Assembly: GCA_014549065.1 (NCBI GenBank)
Contig: JACDOX010000227.1
Coordinates: 224,709 to 288,708 of the forward strand
Length of the DNA: 64,000 nt
Source of the DNA: Cardinalis cardinalis
Taxonomy: Eukaryota; Chordata; Aves; Passeriformes; Cardinalidae
Reading direction: 5' to 3'
Both the position numbers and the translations under genes were made by a program. The notes beneath the pieces were generated by a model. It was given only the letters and a program-made list of their open reading frames with translations. It did no database searches and was not told the origin of the DNA. The number at the start of each line of letters is the position of its first letter. The first letter of the stretch is position 1. Below are positions 26,081 through 36,823 of the stretch, one piece after another.

Positions 26081-28057
26081 GTGCTTCCTTAGAAATGCTC
26101 CGCTNCTCAGGTGTATTCATCTTTGTGCTCTCCTGAAATTAATTCCCCTCCAAACCACCCCNAATTTGTCTGTAACATCTGAAACAAGGTGGGAAAAGGG
26201 AATAGCTACAGCCCAAGAGGCTTCTTTCAGACACAAGATGCTAAACTGCCTTTTGATCAGCTGCTTGTAGAAATGTACATTAACTGTAGACCATGGTTCT
26301 CCTTGTAACCAGCTAATGATCCTCTCAGTTGCAGACTAATTGCCTCTACCTCCTTCTAAATTCTGCTGCACTGAAAAAGCCAGAGTCACATTCTAATCCT
26401 GTTAATCACATTCAGCTTTGAAGGGTACACACTGGTTGTGTCTTAATTCAACTTCTCTCCCTGGTAANTTGTTTGATTGCCTGTTACTTGCAAACTGCAC
26501 TAACTGAATAAAAGTGTTCTGTGTCCTGATGGGAAGTTATGACTTTCATTTAGGCTATTTTAGTGCGGATGTTTTACCTAGAAGGTGGTGTAAATTCTCC
26601 TCAACTTTCTGCTCTAAAGTAGTTTCAGTACAAAGAATGGAAAGCAAGGTAGAAGGTAATGAGGCTACAAAGTAAAAGCTGCATTTCTTTAATGTAAATA
26701 ATGATATTTTTTTGCCTGAAGACTTCTCATCTGCTTANGAATAAATAAGTAAATTAAGTGCTAAAATATGAGACAGAAATGCTGGTGCTATATCCTGTAT
26801 TCTTTTCCTTCATCTCCAGCAATATGTGTTGTCCGTATTGTCAAGACCTAAAAAGAGAGTCTATTTATTCATTATTTCTTTTTTCACATNTTTTTTTCCA
26901 AAAAAAAGCCCACACACACATATTCCACACAGTCCTATATAAGTCTTATTGAAAAAAAAACAAACTGAGCAAAGCCAAATTATCTTCCAGCTTCCCACAT
27001 CATTTTCTGAACAAGAGTGCAAGGCCACTGGATATGTCCTATAAGCACAAAACAATCATTACCAGGACATTTTTATTAACACTAGATGTATGTGATAATA
27101 AAGATTTATTGTGATTCTACCTTTAGAATCCCCTGAATCTTAATGAGAAATTTTTTTTCTCCCTGTTCTGAATTTCAATGAGGAGTACTCTGAGTGTCAT
27201 GGCCATGTTAAATATTTGTGAAATCCTCTCAGCTCACTTTCAACATTTTAAAAATAAACAGCTGGTTTTGTGGAGGCATTTTTTCAAGCTAACAGGAGAG
27301 ACATTGACTTTTAGTATAAGAAGCATTCTCTGCTAAAAAGAGGTTACACTTGTAAAATGCTAATGTCAAAATTATTTATAAAGAGAATCTAAAGTTGACT
27401 CTGAAATGTTTAGTTCAAAAGCTGCCTGAAAGTGGGGACCAATTAGTGATTCCTTACCAGATCAGTCTGTTTAGAAAAACAGACTATTCATTTAGACTCC
27501 AAAATATTTGGAAGCAAGGTCTGGAGACCTGGTGTTTATTAATTCATGAAAGACTTACACTAATTAGCAGTGCTCATTTCCCAGGGGCCCACTTAGGCTG
27601 TGGAACCCNGCTCCCCTGCACTCCTTACAGAAGAGAAAAGTCCCTTCAAGCCATCCATGAAAGCTTCCAAAGCAGGATCCTGCTCTGGTTGAGTCCCTCT
27701 CTCTCCCCATTGAACAACAGGAACACAGTTTTGCCTNCCAGGGACATCCTGAGGTGCCTCAACATTGCCACTGGCAATAAATGACGGCAATAAATTAGTT
27801 TATTCTGGCAGAACCAAAATTCTTGAGCCATCTACAGACCCTGACATTTCCCCTCACTGTTTTGGTNTCTCAGTACTGAACATTTTAAGTAATTCCTTTC
27901 CTTAAAAGGATTTGCTATTGTTTTTTGCNGCTCTTTGCTCCAATGTTGGGATCTCCAGACTTCCTTTGTTTGATTGCTCTAAACAGTGAATTTTTCCTCT
28001 TCTATTCTTATAAATANACTCTTACACTTTTCAGTTGTTTTCTTCATTCTGTTCTCA

Positions 28058-28230
28058 CAGAATCCCAGGATGGTCTGAAGGGTTGNGAGGGACCTTAAAT
28101 CCCNTCCAGTGCCACCCCTGCCATGGCAGGGACACCTCCCACCNTCCCAGGCTGCCCCAATCNCTGTCCAGCCTGGCCTGGGACACAAATCCAAACCCCA
28201 GTTTCCATCTTTCAAAGGCCCTGTCCAGGA
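28058..28230 (-). mobile_element. CR1 LINE fragment, 3' end, inverted
   Basis: It starts cacagaatcccaggatgg and continues gagggaccttaaatccc and gccatggcagggacacctc to gtccagcctggcctggg. Four or more Ns fall within it. Confidence 0.85.
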
Positions 28231-29464
28231 CCAGCTGACTTCTCAAGCTCATTTGTTTCTGTTTCTCTCCTTATTATTAATTTCTTATGCTCCACAGCAC
28301 ATCTGTTCTTCTCCCCAGCCCCATATTTCATCCAACATGAGTTTGGTCAGGGGTCCTCAGCTTCCTTAAAATCCAGCACTGGANCTTCAGCATTTCATCA
28401 GCCAGAGATTCTTTATTTCTTCACTTTCTAATTTCTGTTTTTTTCTGTAAAAAGATGTCAATCAACCTGCTCGTGGAGTTCAGCACTCCTCTCACTTCAC
28501 TGTAATAGTTTTACTCTGAGTCTCCCTTGCCTGATTTAAGGGACAATTTTAAAAATGCCGACTGCTTCACAGCCATTTACTGTTTGAAATAAATCTACCT
28601 TTTCTTTTATTTCTTCTTTACTGGCTCGCCACATTGCTGGAGGACATGGAAAGAAACCTCAGTTATACTCCCAAATTTCAAGAAAATATCAGTTTTGATA
28701 GGGAGTTCAACTCCTTCATTCTGCCTCTGAAATTACATTATTAGATCAATTTACTTTTGCTACTGCATTCTCTTTCTTGATCATNTTAATCCAAGGCATC
28801 TGGCCCAAATCTGTTACATTCAGTGCTGGGTTCTGTTTCACAAAGAACTGAGCACAGGCGTGCTGACTCACATGGAAACCACTTGAAAGCTCAGATTTTA
28901 TTAGGTTTTAAGACTCCTGCCTTGCATTTTTAAAAAGCATTGTGCTAAGAGTATAAAATAGAAAACTCAAAAAAAAATTCTAGAAATGAGAAACTTTGAG
29001 CTTTTCAGGTAGAAAAAGAAAGAAAGGCGTAAAGTGAGAAGGAATTTCAGGGGGAAAAGAAGCGTGATAGCTTAAAATGTTTTAAGAGCCTTACTAAAGC
29101 ATGAGAAGGAAATGGAAAGGCACTTGGGGAATCAGCCATGTATTCTGAGTATTATGAGCACATGGGAATATTTTTTAGCTGCAGATCATTCCCACTGTAA
29201 ATTAACTGGGTTTTTTGGGTGCCATGTATGACACGNAGCACAATGGAGAAAGGTGTGAGATTATTCCATGTTGTGCCATTAGGTGGTATCAAAAATAAAT
29301 TTAAAAATAAGTAAATAAAAACGGGGGGGAAAAGGGGAAATTAGAGCTTGGAGAAGTAAATTATTATCCATGGTGTCAGCGCACAGTGAGAGGACCAAAG
29401 CTGCACCATTTTGCTTTGGTGTGTTGCAAAACCAGAAACCAGACTGGAAACAGAAAGTGTTCTA

Positions 29465-29820
29465 AATATGTTCTCCTCTGGGTTTTTTTAAATTTTTTTA
29501 AAAATTAATTTAAGGGGGGGGTTAATGGGCTTTTAAAATTCGGTTTTGGTTTTTTGGGGTTTTTTGTTTGCTTGTTGGGGTTTCTTTTTTGTTTGGGGGT
29601 TTTTGTTTTTGTTTTTGATTTTGTTTTTGTTTTGTTTATTTTTTCGGGGGTTTTTTGATGTTTTTGGTTTTGGTGAGGTTTTTTGGTTTTTTGGGGCCTT
29701 TTTGTTTGGGGTTTTTGGTGGTTTTTTGGCTTTTTGGGTTTTTTTGGGGTTTTTTTGTTGTTGTTTTGGTAGGGTTTGGTTTGGTTTGGTTTTGTTTTTG
29801 TTGGTTGCTTTTTCATTTCT
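29465..29820. repeat. G/T-rich low-complexity tract next to the EDIL3 exon
   Basis: This stretch of about 350 bp is almost free of A and C on the + strand, with repeated GGGG and GGG runs separated by T runs (for example ttttttggggttttttg). It ends about 35 nt before the 29855 exon, so it sits directly upstream of the branch point. The several G4/G3 blocks in the sense strand could allow G-quadruplex formation in the pre-mRNA. Confidence 0.95.
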
Positions 29821-29854
29821 GATTTTTTTTTTAATTTTAATCTGTTCTGTTCAG

Positions 29855-30010
29855 ATTGACTTGCTCATCCCTACGAAGATCACTGGGATAATCACCCAAG
29901 GAGCAAAAGATTTTGGGCACGTCCAGTTCGTGGGGTCCTACAAGCTTGCATACAGCAACGATGGGGAGCACTGGAAAATATACCAGGATGAAAAGCAGAA
30001 GAAGGACAAG
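29855..30010 (+). CDS. EDIL3: EDIL3 penultimate coding exon (discoidin C2 domain, middle part)
   Basis: This exon is 156 nt, exactly 52 codons, phase 0 at both ends. It is bounded by a good acceptor (tctgttctgttcag) and a good donor (AAG|gtaaag). The translation starts [11 protein letters not shown], contains [18 protein letters not shown] and ends [10 protein letters not shown]. This is the F5/8 type C fold of EDIL3 (Del-1), a secreted matrix protein with three EGF repeats and two discoidin domains that bind anionic phospholipid and matrix; integrin binding is through an RGD in the EGF region, which is not in this window. By memory of the 480-residue human protein the exon covers about residues 380-431. 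A candidate branch point (ctgat, A at 29822) lies 33 nt before the exon. MFGE8 is the nearest paralogue, but the peptide fits EDIL3 much better. Two N-free splice sites and an intact frame argue for a functional gene. Confidence 0.95.
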
Positions 30011-32876
30011 GTAAAGCAAAGAGAAAAATCAGTATTTTGGTTGTGATGACACCACTGATGAGGGCCTGCAGATTATTTAATTGGGTTCCATATGCAGGGN
30101 ATGGCACAGGGTGGAGTCAGGGTGAATAAAAGAGTCACAAATCACAATGACATTCACACCTACCAGTGCCATGCATCTGATTTAATGCTGTTAAATACAT
30201 AAAACTTTACAGTTCTCCATTAATCACAGCAGAGCAGAAGGTGTGTAAANAGCAGTGTATTTGTATACTCAAAAAAAAAAGTGTTTCAGGGCATTTTTTG
30301 GTGAGTATGGACTATTTTCNGTGATTTCCTGTGAAGCACATCCTTGTTACCCAGCCATTTTGGACAGGGGTTTTTTGANTTTTTTTCTGGAAATTAATGT
30401 CTAGGGTTTCAAATACTCACTGAAAATATTATTTTTATTACACTATAAAATAAATAAAAAACATTAAAAAAGTTTCACAACTTCCTCTGCAAATGTTTAA
30501 TGAGAGGCATAGGGAAAGTATAGGTTTGNTGATTGATTTACCTGGAAGCATTTAACTTTTCTCTTGTTATTCATTATACATTTCCTTTAAACTGTGGTAA
30601 CACTTTTATACTGCAAATACCTAAATTTCATAATCATCTGTTAGGAAAAATATNACAGCATATGCATCGCCTAGGGAAATGTTAACCAAGATGACAAAAT
30701 GTGAATTATTTATTAAATNTCTTAGTAGGGTTCTGTCTGATTGAAACAAAAGATGGATTTATTAAAATACCAGATGGCTGATGTGTCTGATAACATCTCA
30801 AATCTGGGTATTCACGGTGATAAATGTTCAGGCTCCCACTTATATTTCTTAGTATAAATAAAAATTCTTGGGGAAATAAACTGACATATTNCTCACGTAA
30901 GTCAATTAAATTAATTTTCTTTCAAACAGTGAGAAAACTTTTGATATGCATTGAAATGAGCTGTGTGAGTACAGGGAGACCTAATGATGAGGGGGTTAGG
31001 CAACTGCATCTGCCACATTGCACAGATTTTAACTGATTGATTAAAGGTCATTGATTAGGGGAATGTGTTATTGGTGGATTGAGTATTTATGCATAATATA
31101 TATCCTAAATTGGGTATTTGCATGGCTGTGTTCCTGTGTCTGCATTGTCAGGCCCTGCTATCCAGACTGTGAATTCCTGAAACCCAAATGTCACCTCACN
31201 GTGGCTTTTACCCAAACTGAGACTTTTTTTCGCTAAAGGATTTTAGATAGGGAAAACAAGATCAGTTGGTTTAGCCACCTGGCTCAGAAGATTCTTACAC
31301 CAATGATTTTTTTTTTGTTGTTTTTTTGATTGTGGGTGTGTTTGGTATAACTGCCTGTCAGATAAGAATTGGAAGCAAACAGCTCACCTTAGGCAGGCAT
31401 ATCACAAATACATTCAATTTAAGTGACAGGTAGTGGCTTCAGTACTTTGTACACACCCTATTTTAAATCTCTGGCATTTAAAAAGAGAGGGGAAAGTGAA
31501 ATAAATGCTCTCTCCAAGTCAAACTTGTGCCTGCATTCATTTTATTGCAAAGGAGAACACGGGTTGGAGTCCCTGGTGATAACACAATCACAGCAAATCT
31601 AAAAGAAAATGCACTCTGACTTAAAGTACTGTTCCAGTCTGCATTTGTTTGTACCATTGGCCAAAGCAATTAAATTGTTTTTGCCTTCTTCAGCAGATGG
31701 ACTGTTAATTGCTGCACACATATTCCATTAGGAGCAATGGAAAACTCTTAATCGTTGTCTCATTTAAATGTATCACACCCTGTATTAATTAACATCCCTG
31801 AGAATAAAATAGNTGCATGTTATTATGATTCTTCAACAAGTCAAGATCATTTAAAAGATCAACACAACAAGATCAAATGCACTTCACTGGAAATTAGAAG
31901 TTAGGATTTCTGCATCTAAATGCGTACAAAATTAATAAATTCACTTGATTTGAGTCCAGACCTCAGCCTTTGGTACACAAACATCAAACTGAAATATCTG
32001 GTTTGGGGGTGCTATTTATCTATATCAAAAGCATCTAGAAAAGTTAAAAGTTTGATGACAGAGTCTGACTTTCCAGAAGTCACTGAACTTGGCAAAACTT
32101 TGTAGGATGTAGGGCTGGAAAGGGTCTCAAGACAGCTCTTAGGAATGCACCTTTTGACCTCCAAAGGCACTGTGGTCCTCCCCTCCTGCACCCTCCACAG
32201 AAAATGGGATTCAAGAACCCCCAGTCCCCTTCCTGTCGCCTTGGGGTAGGTGCAGACAGGTAAATTTCAGAGCTAAGGCTTAGTTCATTCACCTGTCCTT
32301 CACCTCAGACCAGGCTGTACCATCCTCCCTCAGATTATTATTTAGTATGTTCCAAGAGACAGATTGTGATGAAAATTCTATAAACAGTCAGCTCCAGNGT
32401 TTAAATATCCTCTTGCTGCCATACACCCACCCTGTCCTCAGAGGACACAAAAAACTGATTTTATCTCCATTTTTTCCTTTTTCTTTTGGTTGGAGTACTT
32501 AAACCTATTTCTCCTCAGTTTCCATCATCCATTTCCTGACTGAAAATGCATAAATTTCTTCAGCCAGAGGAATGGAGAGTCACCCAGTAAACCCTTTTTG
32601 ACACTCACCACTCCAGCTGGGTGGATGCAGTGCTCCCATGGGATTTGGAGAGAAACCCTGCTCTGTGTGCACTGGGACAGAAATATAAATAAAGATAAAG
32701 CCACCAGGAGAAAAAGCAGTGCTGTACCTCATCCATGAGGAGCAGGAGAGGAGCAGCACCACTGGTCCAGTCTGACATTACCACCTTTGAACAGGATACG
32801 CTAAAATTTCTTTATCTTAAGGTGAGATTTTCTACCAAATTCAAGATAACTGGGAAAAAACAAACAAACAAACAAA

Positions 32877-33006
32877 NNNNNNNNNNNNNNNNNNNNNNNN
32901 NNNNNNNNNNNNNNNNNNNNNNNNNNNNNNNNNNNNNNNNNNNNNNNNNNNNNNNNNNNNNNNNNNNNNNNNNNNNNNNNNNNNNNNNNNNNNNNNNNNN
33001 NNNNNN
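32877..33006. other. Assembly gap (130 N)
   Basis: A run of Ns is preceded by a CAAA microsatellite (caaacaaacaaacaaa) and followed by caaaagg, so the missing bases are probably more of that repeat. Confidence 0.95.
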
Positions 33007-35002
33007 CAAAAGGTAGATACCAACAACCATCAACAGCAACAAGCATAAATACTCATATTTTACCCTCATCAGTCCTATTTATCAACTGAACATCCTGATT
33101 TATTCTATGAAGGACAGAACACATAGATTTCTTATTTCTCCTGCAGGTGATTTAGTCACCCTGCCCTCACCCTGCTTTGTTTAACCATCAAAAAAGTTTA
33201 GGGGAAAGGTGGCTCCAAAGTGTTTCAGGGAAAGGAAGACAGGATGAAAGGAAAAAAAATAANTTTTAAAGTCACAGACAAAAAATTATGGAGATATTGG
33301 TAGGCTGGTAATAATGATTTGTGGGTGAATATTGTGACTTTATAATGAAATTGTGACTTTATTTAGGCAAAAGCTGAGAACTTAAACCCATCAGGTGCTC
33401 AGCATCCCACTGCTGATCTGTTTACAGGATGAGTCCTAACAGATCAGCAGATCTCACTCAATTCCTGGGGCTGTTCACTTCTCCTTCCTCATNATTTTTT
33501 GAAGTTCATTTACAAAGGAGAAAACTTCTGGTCTCTTGTATTATGCTGTACACAATATATTTTATTTATGTATTTTTATAAATACATAAAATATAACCTC
33601 TTGCACGCTGTGTGCAGCCTGTAAATTTGGTCAACCCTTAACAAAACAGTGGTTNAGAGGAGAAGGAAATGGGGTGTTCAGGTTTTGGCACTATTTCACA
33701 AGGAAAAGCTGTCCCAAGAACAGTGTCTCCTGCAGCTCCTGCTTGGCTTCTGCTATTTTAATGGCCAGATATTTCATTTCGCATCTGTGCTCAATTCCTG
33801 TGAGTGCAGACAAAAAGTTGCTTGGAGAAAAAAAGTTTAAAAAAAAAAGCAAATGGAGCCCTTCTCATTCATTTTAAATAGTCTGAATGAGTTGCCTGGA
33901 AAAAATACAAAAACTTTGCTTGTTGCCATCAAGAAGCAAAATAAATTACATTGCAGGCTGTCACGTAGGAAGAAAATATGTCCTAGAAACAGGACCAGAG
34001 CTAATAGCTATCTTGTTTTTCTCAACTAGAGGTCAGTAGCTCACTGTACCTCCAGAGCTGAGGACATCCAAACCAAATCTGACCTTTCTATTTTTTTTTT
34101 CCCTTTTTTTTTTAAATCACATTCCACATGTGATTTATAAATTGCACAGCCTGCTGTAGGTAACTCAAGGCCAGCTGCAGTGTCAAATGGCATTTCAGAG
34201 GCTGTTTTCTTACAGGAAGATGAGAACATTTGAAAGTAGCCTAAAGGAGCCTGGCAGTCTGCAGCACTGCCAGTCACCATCAGCCATCAGCAGAGCAATT
34301 AGCTGCAGGTAGACAACATTTGCATAAATGGCCACTGGGTTTGTACACAAAACGATGAACTCGTCATAATTTATACATTTCTGAGTGCACAGACCATTGC
34401 CAGGGTGAGAGGAGACAGGAACCTATTTATTAAAGAAAAGTTAGATCATGTCAGGTCAAAAATCTTTCTGCTAGATTTGCTAATGCTTTTTTTTTCTTTT
34501 TTGATGATGTTTAATTATAATGATATCTGGTTTACACTGATAGGTTCAATTCCTACACATAATCTACATACTTGGCACAGGTAATGATTTTTTTTGAGTA
34601 AAATTACTTAAATTATCACTATTTGATAGCCTTATCTGCAATAGTAGTTGCAATTTCTAATCTAAGTGACTTTTTTATCTGCAGTGGTTTAAATTATGAG
34701 TGACTTCCNCTACTTTGAGCTGAATTATCATGATTTTTGTCAGGTGAAGATCCAGCTATGCTCATTTCAGCTGGGGCAAGAAAAAATGAGCAAAAGACAA
34801 AATGCTCGTTTAACAACCTACCTTGAATTTCTGTAAGCATCTTTGGAGGCAGGTTGGTCTTCAAAATGTTTCTCTTTTTGGCTTTGAACCTCCTATAAGC
34901 CATGTACAGTGGAATAAATGCCCATTTCTGTAGCATCAACGTGTAGATCGCATGGGAATGACAGTATGAGAATGTTAGAGTATGTTCCATAAGTTTTAAA
35001 GG

Positions 35003-35038
35003 TATGAAACATTCTAAACAGTATTAGAATGTTTCATA
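35003..35038. repeat. Perfect 15-bp inverted repeat (hairpin)
   Basis: TATGAAACATTCTAA (35003-35017) and TTAGAATGTTTCATA (35024-35038) pair perfectly around the loop acagta. A related imperfect direct repeat (gttccataagttttaaa and gtttcataggttttaaa) overlaps, which suggests a local template-switch origin. Confidence 0.9.
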
Positions 35039-36438
35039 GGTTTTAAAATTTTATCTCCCTCTATCTGTTCTGAACATGGAGAAATAATAAAGGCTGTGTA
35101 AAGATATTAATGGATATGATGTATGTGGACTTTATGTATAGTAACTGAGAGAAAAAAATGACTTTTCCTCCTCTTATTCACTCCAAAAATGCATGTCCCC
35201 ACAAACACATCCACGTGCCACCTTTATTTTTCTGAATGTTGAGGTGTTCTGCACTGAAGAAAACTCCAAACAGGAGCCATGACTGGATATTCGTTATAAA
35301 ATATTCTTCTTCTAATATGAGCAGGATTAACTGCTCCGTGAAATAACATTTTTAAAATATTCTGCTAGGTATGAAAAATGGTAGAGCAGACAACACTCCT
35401 TTCCCCAGGCTGACAGTCTTCAGGTATTTCTCCTAAATTATTGTCATACAACAGTTTTCTTTTTAAAATTCTAATCAACTTACACTGTCATTATCTGGAT
35501 TTTCTGCTAATGCCATAAAACACTTTGTTTACATTGAAAAATCTCACTGAATGTTTGAAATCAAGACATTCAAATTGCTTGCTGGACACAAGTATCAACA
35601 AGAATTGTTTGTATTTCAGACTTTTCAGCAGGGAATATCAGTATCTGTTTTCCTGACTTTCACTCTTTTTTCCATAAAGTAACAATGAATAAATTTGCCA
35701 TATTTAAAAGTACAGCAGCACGCATTTTCTGGTTTTTGGGTTTGTTTTTTTTTTTTTTTTTAACAGCAGCTGCAAGAGCCTGAGCTACAGAGGAGTGTGT
35801 GGAAGGTCTGTATGTGTAAAACTGCTAGAGCTGCTGAGTAAATATTCCAGCAAGTTACACCTTTTTGAGTGTGCAGGCTGACATAAGCAGACACTGTAAA
35901 ATCTGAAACGTTCTACAGCAGGGTTGGCAAAAAGCAGGAGCTTTGAGATCCACTTGTGCAAAAGGAAAGACACCTTGTGACGTGGCAGCCCCCGGTTTTG
36001 GGGAGGGTGAAGCTCTCCCCAGGAGCATCCTGTGGATTGGAATGCTGCCTTAGGATCTTGGCTTTTATAATTTCCATGTATTTGTGATCCTGCAGCTCTT
36101 TAGTGTACAACTCTGAACTCCCCATTCAGTGTCAGCTGCTGCTGTCCCATTTTGGGCAGACACAGCAATTCCTCTCCAGGCCTGGCAACCAAGGGCACCT
36201 CACTGCCTCAGGGCCAGAAATGCAAACAAAAGTGAGTTGGGAGGGCAAACTTGNGGTAAATGCCTTCATTAGCTGAAGCTGGAATTAGAAGATTCACCCC
36301 AATATGCAAATGGACCAAACTTATAGAAGTGTGAAAACCTGTGACCTGTGGTCCATTTTTGGGTGTAGCCCCTGGTGGGTTTTTTCTGCCCAAAATGTAC
36401 CTGAAGGCCCTTCAATAAACAAAACAGCTTTTAATTCC

Positions 36439-36823
36439 TGTGACCGTGTTCACGGGGGTGTGAGGATGAGGGCAGAGACGAGGATCTGACTCCATGTTTC
36501 AGAAGGCTTGATTTATTATTTTATGATACATATTATATTAAAACTATGCTAAAAGAATAGAAGAAAGGATTTCATCAGAAGGCTGGCTAAGAATAGAAAA
36601 AGAAAGAATGAATAACAAAAGCATCTGTCTCAGGCAGAGAGTCCGAGCCAGGTGACTGTGATTGGCCATTAATTAGAAACAGCCACAAGAGACCAATCCC
36701 AGATGCACCTGTTGCATTCCACAGCAGCAGATAACCATTGTTTCCATTTTGTTCCTGAGGCCTCTCAGCTTCTCAGGAGGAAAATCCTAAGGAAAGGATT
36801 TTTCATAAAAGATGTCTGCGACA
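36439..36823 (+). mobile_element. Solo LTR, family A, copy 2, with target duplication
   Basis: The 385-bp LTR begins TGTGACC and ends GCGACA. It is flanked by a perfect 6-bp direct repeat AATTCC (36433-36438 and 36824-36829), typical of ERVK-class insertion. Shared family sequence includes gaggatctgactccatg, tgtgattggccattaatt and ctctcagcttctcagg. There is no internal sequence, so it is a solo LTR made by recombination. Confidence 0.9.

Larger units (their letters stand above)
1..29854 (+). other. EDIL3: EDIL3 upstream intron (partial)
   Basis: No coding exon was recognised in this stretch. The preceding EDIL3 exon, which would encode the start of the second discoidin domain, is not seen, so the window appears to begin inside the intron. 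Apart from the CR1 pieces, LTRs and simple repeats listed separately, the sequence is AT-rich, unique-looking, and its open reading frames are short and without recognisable domains. Gene-free stretches such as 440-3590, 5120-6820, 7690-9820, 9990-14740, 15620-19290, 21840-25140 and 28240-29460 hold nothing I can name beyond short homopolymer runs. Confidence 0.8.

Noticed and set aside
1..29854. Search for the preceding EDIL3 exon (start of the second discoidin domain)
   Set aside because: No matching peptide was found in the translated frames. It probably lies upstream of the window, though a short exon broken by an N cannot be fully excluded.
35741..35767. Long T run followed by aacag, resembling a strong splice acceptor
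   Set aside because: The following sequence has no conserved coding frame and EDIL3 is complete without it. It is a decoy at most.
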